Assembly (NCBI RefSeq): GCF_954871325.1
Contig: NC_088777.1
Location: 42,385,366-42,449,365 of the forward strand
Reading direction: 5' to 3'
From: Gordionus sp. m RMFG-2023
Taxonomy: Eukaryota; Nematomorpha; Gordioida; Chordodea; Parachordodidae
DNA length: 64,000 nt
Shown here: piece by piece, positions 27,101 to 38,395 of the stretch
How positions within the stretch are numbered: the first letter of the stretch is position 1
Layout: the number at the start of each line of letters is the position of its first letter
The notes under the pieces: generated by a model
Databases searched by the model: none
Seen by the model: the letters and a program-made list of their open reading frames with translations, nothing else
Told to the model about the DNA's origin: nothing
Program-made: the position numbers and the translations under genes

Positions 27101-28619
27101 CAAGAAATTGATAAAGCAATTAGAAAATTTTAAAAAAAATTCAAATATATTTAATAAAAAGTATTTAACCCCTTCCCCCACCCATATCAAGAGACGTATC
27201 AATTGCATTAAATGGCTATTTTATGACCTCTACACCCACTTAGTAAAGTGGAGGGTTTGGGGAATTTCAAAAAATTGGCCCGGTCATTTGATATTCATCT
27301 CTTTCGTTTAATTTTTTTGTATAATATTAGTCTTCCGCTTGCTTCAGTGTTTTTATTTTGGGCTGGCCTCGACTTCCCTGACCTTCACTAAATGGATGGA
27401 TGCTCTCTATCGTATATTTACTAGATTATGGTTCAACTCAAGGAAATTATTTTTAATAAAGATAATCCAGGGTTTCTAGCTAATCTATAAATATTGACCC
27501 CATTGATTGATTTTTGATCATTTTTAATCCATTTTGTTAAATTTTCTCAGATAAATCATGTTTAAGCTATCCATAGTTTTATTTATCAGGCTTGTTTTCG
27601 TCCAAACACTTTTTTCAACTCATCTCGTTCTTATCAAATTCAATTTTTCCTGAGGATATACTAATTAAATTTGGCTTTCCAAACTCGATGATACATTACG
27701 CCTCCTGCATGATTTTAAATTTTCCTTATTAAAGTTTATAATCAAGCTTATGAAATTAGGTCCACTCTGGCAAATTTGAAATATATAGCCACCAATCTAT
27801 ACTCAGTCGCGTAATACTATTTATTTGTCAATCCTCAACCGTTATATGTTGCATCTAACCTTTCCTATTGCCACTCTTATATGTAAATGGGATGTACAGT
27901 TTTATTCATTGAAGAAGAGAAATCGTAATATACTTTCTATTAGCAATCTTATAAATCTATAACGCTTAAATTTATCTCCACATATTTATTATATTATTTG
28001 AGTTGATACCCCTACGTGTGGGACCATATAAGTACTTTAGTTTTGTGACCTTAAAGTTGTTAGCAATCAAATGATATTTGTTTAGCTCTGTAGGCCTAAA
28101 ATTTAAACTATTAAAATAAAACTATCCAATATTTTAGAATATTTTTAGTTAACTGGGATATATAGTAGTCTTTTCCTAATCAAATATCAAACAATCAAAT
28201 AATATTCTGATTTTAATAGAATTATAATCGCATTATATGTAAATATTAGACTTGTTTTGATAACCATAACCTATTTTATCATGTAAAAAAATCCCTTTGG
28301 GATTCTGACGATCTTAGCACTTTTCTAGAATGATGCTCGTTCTGTCATTAAAGCTTAAAGATTTCATATTTATTATAAATTTGTACAATAGATAAAATTT
28401 GTCTTAAAAGATGTTCAAATCAGATAAATTACACCATATATATAAGTTAAAAACAATTCGCTAAAATCCATTAATATAATTTAAAAAAATGATATAAACC
28501 TTTTTGTGAATGAATTCGTTGTAATTAATCCCAACCTTTTTCTTAATATCGTTCCAAGCCTCCTTTCCTAGTGACCCTATAATATAGTGGGATATTGATG
28601 CCAACAGAATACCGTACAT
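15125..28619 (-). CDS. Atypical soluble guanylate cyclase, Gyc-88E/GCY-31-33 type
   Basis: Fifteen phase-consistent exons on the minus strand: 28,619-28,500; 25,946-25,806; 25,756-25,689; 24,865-24,780; 22,891-22,809; 22,043-21,886; 21,071-20,951; 18,797-18,680; 17,519-17,423; 16,750-16,621; 16,511-16,368; 16,271-16,125; 16,027-15,871; 15,806-15,697; 15,217-15,125 (1,773 nt). The start is MYGILL. The H-NOX haem domain keeps proximal His104 (NLHEY) and Tyr133-x-Ser135-x-Arg137. A PAS-like HNOB domain, the NDLSMHD signature and a signalling helix (EMRRG...EELLYQLIPKE) follow. The cyclase domain has metal ligands Asp433 (FTDIVGF) and Asp477 (ETIGDAY) and GTP-selecting Glu473 and Cys543. NDLSMHD and AGAQQNAELKLALD fit Drosophila Gyc-88E best; these enzymes make cGMP and sense O2 or NO. 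Oddities: the transition-state Arg is Lys554 (N550-x3-K), and FGDTVN reads FGEITN. The final KGKG exon was not found; reading on past 15,125 gives a stop after 12 codons. Confidence 0.9.
15490..15620. repeat. Worn GGCCCGACCCG-type repeat
   Basis: The words GGGTCTCGATTTTT, GACCCAGATTTTT and CTCCGGGTCGGGC, with an end in ATAGATCTC, match the family at 3.88 kb. It lies within an intron of the guanylate cyclase gene or its edge. Confidence 0.4.
16915..17035. repeat. Worn GGCCCGACCCG-type repeat
   Basis: AAACCCGACCCGATCC at the left and TCGTGGCCCGATTTTTTA at the right are family words. It lies in a guanylate cyclase intron. Confidence 0.4.
17635..18025. repeat. Tandem duplication, about 188 bp unit
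   Basis: AGGTTTCTATATAGT occurs at 17,659 and 17,846, and CATATTTCTTCGGTTGAGTA follows in both copies 187-188 bp apart. It lies in an intron of the guanylate cyclase gene. Confidence 0.8.
18295..18485. repeat. Palindromic MITE, near-perfect copy
   Basis: The left arm GGTCCAATTAAGATTTTAGCC...TTATGTAAGCC is mirrored on the right by GGCTTACATAATATTATTTTGGCTAAAATC...GGACC. An asymmetric centre (GATTTTGCTCATAGATGGTTTAAAAGGTTTGGG) lies between. The arms are almost identical, so this is probably among the youngest copies of the family. Confidence 0.85.
19095..19400. repeat. GGCCCGACCCG-type inverted-repeat element
   Basis: This opens with GCGGCTCAGTTCGAAGCGG and closes with TTCGGGCCTGGCTGCACC and GACCTCTAAGG, with GGCTCGACCCAGCTC inside. 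Low-complexity AT filler lies between the two GC-richer sides, as in the 3.88 kb copy. Confidence 0.55.
19639..19852. repeat. Palindromic MITE copy
   Basis: Ends TTGTTAAAAATCCGATT and GGGCTTTTTAACAATC are inverted. Inside are GATTAAGATTTT...AAGTAAGCCTCGAGAT and the mirrored TTTGACTAAAATCTCAAT. Confidence 0.8.
21140..21420. repeat. Copy of the CCGGAAAT/GGAATC inverted-repeat family
   Basis: GAGGAATCAGAATTTTTTAA, CAATCATTTACTGAAAGGCA and TTTTCCCGGAAATTAATTTC match blocks at 41.5-42.1, 55.92-56.33 and 62.99-63.30 kb. It lies in a guanylate cyclase intron. Confidence 0.45.
23890..24050. repeat. Palindromic MITE copy, worn
   Basis: ATGTTGAAAGGCTCAATTTAGCC at the left (family start TGTTAAAAGGCTC) and TTTTTAGCTAAAATATTGGAC with AGCCATTTAAAAATC at the right. 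The centre keeps ATAGATGTACAAACCTTTCTGCC, which is the family core read on the other strand. Confidence 0.7.
25325..25525. repeat. Palindromic MITE copy
   Basis: The left end is TTGTTAAACGGCTCGATTTTT and the right end ATCGAGTCATTTAACAACAC. The core is GAGATTTTGCTCATAGATGG then CTGAAAGGTTTGGACATC. It lies just upstream (in gene direction, downstream of exon 3) in a guanylate cyclase intron. Confidence 0.8.
26731..26930. repeat. Palindromic MITE copy with clean ends
   Basis: The ends GTGTTGTTAAAAAGCTC and GGGCTTCAACACTAG are inverted. The core holds TATGAGCAAAATCTTTAGG. TAGTGTTG/CAACACTA at the extreme ends gives the best view of the element boundary. Confidence 0.8.
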
Positions 28620-29870
28620 GATTTATAAACCTACATTTTTTACCATTTTCGTTAAAAATTTTTTTAAAAAAATATTTATTAAAAACATTTAAAAGGTGCT
28701 ATAAAATATATTGTTTTAAAATACGGTATTATAATAATCTACATAAAGTTATTCTTCCGAATACTATTAGCATAATATAAAGTAATTAAAGATAATATAC
28801 CTATAATAAACTTCAAAGGTTTGTTTTTGACAAATTAAAAATGAATTTTAATTTTTTTTTTCAAAATTTTTATTATGACAAGCAAATGGGAACGAGGAAT
28901 TTCTAACAATTTGTTTACTATATATTACTTTTAGAATATCACTTTTTGTATTATGAATAATATTAATTCTACTTAGTATATAATGATCAACATATACAAT
29001 GTTGAATTAAAATAAATTTTTCAGCTGAAGCTATTTAAATTATAATAAATCCTAGTTCTAATTTTTTTTTAAATTATATTTTTTTTTAAATTATATTTTT
29101 TTTTATAAAACTTTATAAATCTCTTTTTTTTTCCAAAAATATTTAAAATTTTTAATAGAATCTAACTTTATATAATAGTATAAAAATCGATAAGTAACTT
29201 TACTTTATAAGGTAAATATACTAATATAAAAGCTAATTACATTCACTGATAAGGTACATTATGCCGAATATGTTAAAAAAAACACTTTTCATTTATGAAT
29301 TATGATGAGTCTAATTGAATTAAAAATTTCAATTAATTTTTACTAAGAAGAATTATTATATTTTTTGTTGGCCTATTTGTTGGTGAAGGAAACACCTGAA
29401 TTTTTAATTTTTTAATTAACAATAATGGCTTTTGGCAAAAATTCTAATATATTTATGTTTACAAGAAATAAATTTTTTATTTTGATTTAATCAAAAATGC
29501 TTTTAAAATTTTTTTATAATGAATTGGTAGAAACTTTGATCACCCTTCCCTGTCAAAGATGATATTAATTCTCCTTTCCGCCATAAAAAAATATGAGTAA
29601 AAAAAGGTAATCATAAAAAGAAATTATCAAAAAATAACCTTAACCCCCGTTTTGGAACATTATTTTATTTTAAAATATGATATGCAAAGCAAATATTACA
29701 TAATATTGCTTCTTATCCATGCAGGCTAAAAAAAAATATGTATGAAAATATTCCAAAAATTATTTATACAGATATTCGTGGTATACATTTACCTGATTAT
29801 CAGATTTATCAAAAATGTATTCTGAATCGTAGAATAAGAGTTGCTATACTTATTATTATATCCTCTATCT
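28620..29870. other. Intergenic or upstream AT-rich stretch
   Basis: No exon could be supported. There is low-complexity A/T, including tandem TTTTTTTTAAATTATA near 29,060-29,110. It separates the cyclase start from the two exons at 29.9-30.3 kb on the same strand and may hold the cyclase promoter, but no specific site is recognisable. Confidence 0.4.
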
Positions 29871-29876
29871 TCTCAC

Positions 29877-30286
29877 ATGAATAATGTATTAGACTTTTGG
29901 GGAAAGAGAAGAAAATGGGAGCTTTCAAGACTCTTTTAGATAGAAGGATATTAAGTGCCCTAGCTAAAGGCACACCCAATAAACGCGCCCTCATTATATC
30001 TTTCAAATTTAAACAATTTTATTTTATACATGATTATAATATAATAGTGTAACAAATTTTATTAATAGGTTACTTCAAATAAATTATTAAATTTTTTGTG
30101 TTTAATTTTTCTTTTTATAAGGGGGGGGGGGGGGTCGAACTATTTTAACTTAGGGAAAATCGATAAGCATTGATGCGTCGCTGCCAATTTTTCTACTGGC
30201 GTACAGATCCAAATAGAATCAGTAACAAAAGCATTTTTAGGTTCCTCTATATTTCCTCGTTTACCATAAATGAGTTTGGTTCCCAT
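29877..30286 (-). CDS. Unrecognised gene, two exons (5' end)
   Basis: Exon A, 30,286-30,150, opens with an ATG and reads MGTKLIYGKRGNIEEPKNAF, then SIWICTPVEKLAATHQCLSIFP. Exon B, 29,989-29,877, reads ARLLGVPLARALNILLSK and continues to FFSFPKSLIHYS before a GT donor. The join (AA|GTTAAA to ATGAG|G) keeps the frame. Codon use is richer in G and C than the surroundings, as in the confirmed exons. I do not recognise the family. No further exon could be identified between 29.87 and 28.62 kb, so the gene is incomplete here or B is misjoined. It is transcribed in the same direction as the guanylate cyclase. Confidence 0.35.
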
Positions 30287-30498
30287 TTATAATAAATAAG
30301 CTTTATCTTTAAGAAAATTTGTTAATATAAATTTGAGTTATTTCGCATTACTAACTTAGTTACAAAATTATTCATTGAAATTTCACACTTTTATAGTTAT
30401 TACCATATTACTTTTATAACAACACAGTTAAAATTATTTAAATTTGATCTTTTTTTCGAAAAAGTATTTTATATAAAATCATAAGGTAAAAAAAAATA

Positions 30499-30600
30499 TT
30501 TATAATTAGATTGATTATAAATATTCTATTTATAATTAGATTGATTATAAATATTCTATTTATAATTAGATTGATTATAAATATTCTATTTATAATTAAA
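30499..30600. repeat. Tandem repeat, 30 bp unit, about 3.3 copies
   Basis: The unit TATAATTAGATTGATTATAA + ATATTCTATT is repeated with almost no change. Confidence 0.9.
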
Positions 30601-30619
30601 TAAATATTTTCCTATTTTT

Positions 30620-32740
30620 TTCGAAATGTTTCTGAACTGCTTCGAGACATTTCCGTAATCACTTTTCTGGTAGAGAAGTAGATAGATTAGTTCAAACTAA
30701 GAAACAGAATCTAAGCCATAAGGTGACAGCTATGCCTATGTTATCAACATTAACCTCAAGTGAATATTTTGTCATTAAGACACTGCTGGGATTGGAAAAG
30801 TGTAATTTATTAGGTGGAAAATTTATGGAATACTTTGAAGAATTATATAAAAATATTTTGATGATATGTGTTTATGATTATCCTATAATATTCAATATTT
30901 TGTCTTGATATAGAATATAAATAAAAAATAGATTGAAACATAAATTTGGCGAGCAGCAAAAAATGCATATAGAGGCAACTGTCCAAGGACTTCTACCATG
31001 GAGAATTGTTGGATGAAAAGATTATCATTGAAATTGGATTGGGTATTTTTGATTGATTTGGTACCTTTTTGCTAATTTTGAATTTGATTGGTTCTAGGAG
31101 GTAGTATCATCATTGCTTAGATGATGTACAAGCTTGGTTGCCAGGTTAAAATTTTCAAATTGCGAGAAATTTTATAAAGATTTATTTTGATGTATGTATT
31201 ACGGCAATAATTTTTTTGCAGGTTTTCGGCCGGGTTTGATGGCTTAATACCCCCCCCCCCATTAATCCTTAATTACTTTATATAAAAACAAAGTCAGTAA
31301 AGTTTTGTAATATTTTTCAAAAGTTAATAGAGAATACATGCTCGTACATTTTTCCCAAGCGTGGCGATTTACCATTATTACGAAATAATATACCCATTTC
31401 TCCAATGCTTTTATACCATTTATGGAGAATCATAAAAAATAGAGAGAGAGCATAATTATCTCTTCAAACAAGATATCAATATCTAGCGGTATTTTTAATA
31501 TATTTATCAAATTTCACAACATTTATAAATTTGTTAATAGAATTATTACTCTAAAATTGTTTTAGTAAAAATATCTGCTTCATTTAAATAGCCATTAATT
31601 AGGGCAACATTTAAACAAATGAAAATGACATTTTTGACATAGAACTGTAAAATTTATTATTAATTTTTGGTTGTAAAAATTAACATAACAGTAACATATT
31701 ATGTGAATATGTATTAACAAAGAATCTTCTGATTGCGGTATATTAATAACATGTAGATTTTCCAAATGAAAACCATGCCTAGATATCAGAGTTTTAAAGG
31801 TTTAAAGGAAGTGGGTGGTAGCTCCTTTTCTGGAGTGGAGGAGCGTCGTTCCAAAGCTTTTTTAAATTTAATATGTAAATTAAATTATTTTTTAAATATT
31901 AAAAAATCTATTCAATAAAAATGAAATATATTTTTATTTAAATTTATGCAATATTAAATGTTAAGCCGAGATTTATATTCGTTTTTTATCCAATCATTTA
32001 AAATATTAAATATCAAATTTATCTTCCTTTTTATATTGTAAATTTATTGGAATAGTCATACAAAAATATTTTTCTCTTCTAAAAGAATTTGATCCTAATA
32101 AAATGAATATTAGAGGCAAATGTTTATTATGTGTAAATAAACCTATTTTATTTTCAAAATCGAAAAAAAGCACCTTAAAAATAAAAAATTTTTTTAAATA
32201 CAAAATGATAACTATATATTTTTTTTAAATCGCTTTTGGGAAATTCATTATAGTTAAACTTGTATACGCGTATTGACTTATTACATAAAAATAAATGATC
32301 TATTTAAATAACTTTATTGAGAATTTTCAAATGTTTTTATGATCAAAAATACCATTGCAGCTATTATCCATTCAGCATTCAAATTAAATTGGGAATGGAT
32401 AGAAAAGATACAAAATATAGAACTAACATACAAATTAATTTTGAAGAAAACAAATTCCTAAAACAAAAATAACTACTAGTTCACAAGATCCCTGCAACGA
32501 TTTGGAAAATTTTTTTCGATTCCATGAATTTGATCATCAGGAAGTAATATATTGGACAAAGATTTTTAAATAATATAACCAAAATTACTAGTTTTGATAA
32601 ATTTCTTGGACTAAACAATATTTATATAAAATACAAATACAATACCCCCCTCTAGTGCTACTGTTGAGCGCCTGTTTAGTATTACTAAACAGGTTTTAAG
32701 GAGGCGTGGCTATTTGTTAGATTTAAATTAAGAAAATAAG
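30620..32740 (+). mobile_element. hAT transposon remnant (C-terminal half)
   Basis: Three in-order plus-strand pieces resemble hAT transposases. The first is at 30,640-30,905 (TAMPMLSTLTSSEYFVIKTL and following), before the second catalytic region. The second is at 32,345-32,462 (AAIIHSAFKLNWEW), like the HPxFKL block. The third is at 32,642-32,735 (PPSSATVERLFSITKQVLRR), the hAT dimerisation signature (PxSSAxxERxFS). Stops and AT-rich filler separate the pieces, so this is an inactive remnant. The first piece is the weakest match. Confidence 0.6.
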
Positions 32741-33289
32741 AAAGAAAATTACTTTTAGAAGCTAATAAAAGATTATAAATATTTTGATATACATACCATT
32801 ATATAAATATAAAATATTTTGATAAAAAAATTTTTTATCTTGTTCTTGTACTTTAAAAATAAATGAAAATCAAAGTAGCAGTTATGGAGCCGCACTCCAT
32901 TGGAGCAGGTTAAAAAATCAGTACGAAGCGGAAGCAAGCATCTTGGGAAAAGGTATGAACGGTAGCTAGCTACTTTTAATAAGGAGTATTAACAACTACT
33001 AAATATACTTCCGCCAGTTTATTTTCGAAAAATTTTATCAAAATGTTTGGATAGCTTTTATAATTTCCTTTAAAAAATATCTTTTTAGAGGTTCATGTTC
33101 ATGATATTTTAAAAATCGATGGCAGGTATTAGCAATAATCAACTGATTGGGAAATGTCATACTAAGTACTTCATTTCAAACGTCTGTGCTTGACATTTGT
33201 GGAAATAAGATTTAATTAATAATTTTTCTATATAATTCGAAAATTTTGGGGAATTATGAAAAGCTATGTTTTAAATATCTGGTTATAAT

Positions 33290-33590
33290 TAGTGAAGGTC
33301 AACGACCTGATCCTATCGGTCTTAGACCGCGACGGACCGATCTTTTTTTGAAAACCATAGTCCAGACTATTCTTTTTATTTTGGACTCATTTATTAGTAT
33401 ATTTAACTTTACTATTCAATTAATAAAAAAATTTTACCTATTTTTTTTTGTATATATCTTAAGTTATTTTTCGTTTTTTTTGTGAATTTTTAGTTAATTT
33501 TTATTTTATAATATGAAAACCATTAGGATTCAATATTTTTTTAAAGACCGTGGTCTGGTCCGATCTGAGCGTAACCTGATCTTCAATAGT
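33290..33590. repeat. Inverted-repeat element (GAAGRTCA...GGTC family)
   Basis: The left side GTGAAGGTCAACGACCTGAT and GGTCTTAGACCGCGACGG is mirrored by the right side GACCGTGGTCTGGTCCGATC and CTGATCTTCAATAG. A related single-sided piece is at 26,195-26,290 (GAAGATCAAGGGCTCGGTC...GGACCGGACCGATTTT). The filler is T-rich. Confidence 0.6.
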
Positions 33591-35439
33591 TATAAGAATA
33601 ATGAATTGCGCTTGCTCAGAGATGAACTTTAATAAATAAAATAATTATCTTGTAGATAAGTTCCATGTAATTTATAATTATGTTATATATTTAAATTAAT
33701 ATAATGATAATTTTAGCAAGAGAAAAAGAAAAGAGATTAAACCTCAAGGAAATATAATCCAGTCCAGATAAAATGTTTCTATCCTAATTCCTAAAATTAA
33801 GTAATATAAACGCATGATTATTATGATGCTGTGCAATTATTAAATTAAACAAATTAGAAAGAAATGACAAACTAGGCATGTTTCTTGAGATAAATTTTAT
33901 TTATAAAATAATCAAGTCTGTTACTCAAAATTATTATGTGTAAATTAAAACTTTAAAGGTCTAATTAGCAGGAAGACATGTCTGGGTATTCCCACATGGG
34001 GGGGGGGGGAGCGGGGAGGGAGTAGCAACATGTACAAGTCCCTTGTTAAGTCGCTTATCAAAAGTAAGATTTTAAAATCAGCTCTGATAGTTATATGTAA
34101 ATATCACCATTATTTAAAAAGAGTGTCTTATTAAAAAGTTTAAAGAACTATAAGATTATTTATGTTTATCATTAATTTAAAATTAAAATCTGTCATAAAT
34201 TAAAATCTATATACTTTTTTGATAATTTATATGGATTTTTGATTCGTCTATTTAGTTTACTAAAATTTGTAAAGCATTCATATTTTCTGCTAGTTTAAGA
34301 TTAGCGAGATATCTACATTATCTTTATTCGCCCAAACGGAAGTCTATAATTTTTTTATATACTCCTATTGAACACTCGTCATATTTTAGAATATCTATCA
34401 GTTAAATTTCGGTTATCATCTGCACATCTGCCTTGGTAATTCATTGTTTATATTCTTTATGTAAATTACTCTATTTCTAATTTATATTTTGGGATCAAAC
34501 TTAATCTTATTATTGTCCGATAAATATTGCTTGGATATCATGTATATCAATGTGTAAATCTTATCTTGAAAATTAATGTCAATTACTTGTGATAAATATA
34601 ACATTTACATTAATGTTAATATGTGTATTGTTTATCAGTAAAAACATTATTTTTTATTGCTTATTCCCAATTTTTTTTTTAAATTTAAAAAAAAATTGAA
34701 TTCAAAATATCTTAGATTAAAAAAAAACTACATATAGAATTTAATAATAATTCTGTATAAGGCAATTCACAATTTTTTTTTAGGCCATACATGTATATAA
34801 CTGTTAATATATTTCATTTATTTAATAGAATTTAAAGTATATACTGCCTTGCTTCATAGATATCTAATTATTCTTTTTTTTATAGCTAATTTAAAAATTA
34901 TTCATGAACATGTGATCTTTTTTTCAAAACTTTTATAATAAAATAGCAATATATAATGAACAAAATTTAATATAAACTTATATGCAAATTATTATATTAA
35001 ATAATAAAATATATAATTATACAAAATTATTGCTCTACCATGCTAAATAATTAGTATTTTTGCATTACCATTAACTTTTATAACTATAGCTATCTTTGTA
35101 TTATTTATTTAAATAAAGTTTAATTTATTCTCCAATTAATCCTTTATTCTAGTATGCTACTTTTAAGTTCCCAATTAAGTAAATCCCAAATCTTTTCAAT
35201 AGGATTGAAGTATAGAACAGGTAATAAATTGATATTAGAATCTTTTCAATATATTTATAAATTTTGTAGTACAAGGGGATCCATATTGCTGGAGGGTACA
35301 ATTTGCTTCATACAACAAACAAATTGGGAAAATCAGTTCTTCATCAAGAATATATTGATATTTTATGACATTTATTATCTATTTTCTAAATTGGCAACTA
35401 TTTACCAAATTTCATGAAGTTTTGATCACCAGAAAGATA

Positions 35440-35640
35440 AAGAACTTATTTTTATATCTGTCAACCTTGTTATCATTGAATGGAATGTGAGATTGGTGAT
35501 ACCAAGTAAATTAAAGAATAGAGTACTAGAAATAATTTATTGGCAACACCCAGTTGAAAATAGGATGAAATCAATTTTTGATATCTCAGGTGCAATATTG
35601 ATCTAGAAAATTATATCAAAAGATGCAAGAGAAATAGATA
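35440..35640 (+). mobile_element. Ty3/gypsy-like pol fossil
   Basis: A plus-strand stretch resembles the segment just before and at the start of integrase in Ty3/gypsy elements (RLVIPSKLKNRVLEIIY, then a basic segment in the place of the H2C2 region). It is a short broken fragment. No long terminal repeats were seen. It could extend back into the open stretch from 35,154, which I cannot assign. Confidence 0.35.
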
Positions 35641-35984
35641 ATTTTATAAGTACCACTATATTCTTAAACTGTGGTTTTGGGAACAAATTCATGTGTGTAG
35701 GATCAGTTAATTCACAATATTGGTTAATATGGGGGTGAGGGTTCTTACTCAAAATGAAAAAGCCATTTATTGCTTGCTAACATGGTTCTCGAGATCAGGA
35801 CGTCAAAGGTGCGAAGTTACTTTCGAATCTGTAAATTTAATAGGTTTATATCTCAAAAACTATATATAGTAAAAATAAAGATAATCATATTGTGGGTAAA
35901 AATATCTCTAAAAATGTAGAAAGAGAAAAAAATTGACATCAATTTGAATTTATAACTTCCAGATTACGTTTACGACAATATTTT

Positions 35985-36045
35985 ACCCACAAATTGAGTT
36001 AGCTGTTTTTAAAATCGGTTCAAATCAATCGATTTTGCATCACTA
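35985..36045. repeat. Fragment of the palindromic MITE subfamily
   Basis: TTGAGTTAGCTGTTTTTAAA followed by ATCGATTTTGCATCACTA matches the right end of the copy at 6.13-6.30 kb. Confidence 0.5.
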
Positions 36046-37129
36046 CTTCTGCCCATTGTTTTTTAATTCGCCTACTCACCCTCCCATTTATCTAAAAATT
36101 TTGCTTAGTCCAATGTTTAAAAATTATTTTATTGGTTGATTTGGCTTTATATTTATTTTATTTCGATACAATTAAAATATTTTATAGATTTAACTCAGTC
36201 AAATTATTTCTATATAAAGAAAGTATAAATTTTACTGTTGAAAAACATCTCTTTGCGATAACTTAAATAACCGTAACTATAACATTAGACAATTTAAGCA
36301 TTCGAGGGAATCGATTATTCTTATTTTGCCAATAGTTTAATATATTCATTAATTAACTAAAATATTTCTAATATTCTCTAATTGTTATAATAGACTTTGT
36401 TTATGCCTACCTTTTTTTAAAGAAAACCTTCTAATAAATCTTCTCAATAATTTATATAAATTATGATACTGGATTGATTGTTAATAATATTTAAAATTTG
36501 TCTTAAATTAGAAAACTTTCACTAAGCATAAAATCATGAAGTTCAAACCGTTAACGATCATTTTTAACGGTTCAGGTATAGATAAAAATAATTTAACGGT
36601 CCAGGTTCGAACCATTTTTAAGGTTTGGTTCATGCTTGTTATTGGATCCCTACCTACTACAACCGTTTTATAAATCAACTGTGTTTGTATTTGTATTGTG
36701 CAGTAATTGTATCATATAAGTAAATTATTTTATTTTTTTGTGAATTTACTATATTATTTTTAATTCTAGCATTTTAGTCAGCTTTTAAATGAATGTTTGA
36801 AATTTTGTTATCATAATTAATTTTGCAAATTGTTTTAAAGATTAATTGAATATTAAGATTAGATTAATATTAAATGCTCCATTACATTATTTTTCGATTG
36901 ATTGAAATAATTTTAAAAAAAAAATTTTTTTTAATAGACCAGCCCTGTTTTTTTAATTTATTGAAATTGTTAAGCAGCTCAAACCTAGATTTTTTAAAAT
37001 TTAACCATTTTTCTCTCCATTCTGACTGGGTTGGGTCCTTGTAGTATTAAAAATATTCAAAGTATACTGAAAAAGAGTATTTTTTTATCAGACAATGTTT
37101 TGGACATTTAAAAACTATTATCCACAGAT

Positions 37130-37445
37130 AGTTATAGACCTGCAAGAGATACGTTTTTTGACCTGACAGGACACAGGGAGAAAAGCATTTATCTGATTTT
37201 TAAATAATATTCCCGATCAGACCTAATCCTTACATACATATTCACGACCCAACCCCAGCAGAAAATTAAAATATAAAATTTTTTTTACCCCTAATTTATT
37301 ATAAGTATGTTATAATGTAAAATTATTAGATTCAAGGTTATGATAAAAAAAACTTAACCCACTTTAAAAAAATAATTTTTTCGTTATTATTAAAACCCGA
37401 AATAAAAAGTAATCACGTCAGTGGGTTCGGGGTTTTCAGACCTCT
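37130..37445. repeat. GGCCCGACCCG-type inverted-repeat element
   Basis: The left end TAGACCTGCAAGAGAT and the right end GTGGGTTCGGGGTTTTCAG with ACCTCTAAC fit the family termini. CACGACCCAACCCCAGC lies inside. Confidence 0.5.
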
Positions 37446-37467
37446 AACAATATATATTTTTTTTATA

Positions 37468-38232
37468 AATTTTCAGAGTTGTTAAAGATAAATTGCATCT
37501 ATATACAAAATGTCATATCTGTATCTAAATGCACTTTTATAAAATGTGTCTATGTCGAGATCTGTTTTCAGATATTTTTTATATACATTTTGATATACTT
37601 TTAACGCTTTTTTATCGAAAATTAAAATATCTGAATGCAAAATTCATTTTATCTCATATGAGCATATAACTTAAATGAATATATATTAAAAAATATTTAT
37701 AATATATATAAATATTCGTTAAATATTATTTTTTTCCGTTCAAATCTATAAATTCACTTCAAGATGAAGGATATTTATATCATGTAAAGGAATATATAAA
37801 TCCTTGCTTAGACATAAAGCTCATTAATTATTAAAAACAATAAACAATACCATTGATCTTCAAGATTATTTTAAACAAATAAATTTATTTAGAATTTTTT
37901 AAAATAATTTTATAGATATTCCGCTTTAATAAATAAATTATAAGTTTAATGTAAATTTTTTTAAAAAAAATATATAAACATTTTAAATGAGATTTTGCTC
38001 GGAAGAACGGGGGTATTGATATCTTTTTAAATGGTGTTCGAATTGAATGAGAAAAAAATATAAAAATGTTGTTTATGCTCTCATAATAAGAGTTTCAGTT
38101 CAAGAACAACGGCAAATCCTTTATATAAGTATAATAAAAAAAAGTGTATATGTATCTAGATCCATTTTAGGTGATGTATCTGTATCTAGATTTATTTAAA
38201 AAGTAACTTTTAACAACTTTGTAAATTTTCAT
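37468..38232. repeat. Inverted-repeat element upstream of the ePHD gene
   Basis: AATTTTCAGAGTTGTTAAAG...GTATCTAAATGCACTTTT on the left is matched in reverse by AAAAGTGTATATGTATCTAG...TTTTAACAACTTTGTAAATT on the right. The element is about 0.76 kb and ends about 165 bp before the ATG at 38,396, so it may sit in or next to the promoter. The region 32.75-37.1 kb otherwise shows no gene I can support. Confidence 0.6.
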
Positions 38233-38395
38233 CATTTGATTTTTTAATTCTTATTTTTTACAAAATTTAAAGATTCTTTCTTCAATTTCCGATGATGTTT
38301 GTATGATAATAAACCTGCACACCTTTTGTTCGCAAAAAAATTGAATATATACACTTTGTTATTTATGCCACAAACAATCTTCATACTTTGGTATC

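Noticed and set aside
27023-27311. Open frames on both strands near 27.0-27.3 kb
   Set aside because: They lie in a block resembling the CCCACCC repeat body at 49.6 kb, are mutually antisense, and match nothing in the cyclase.
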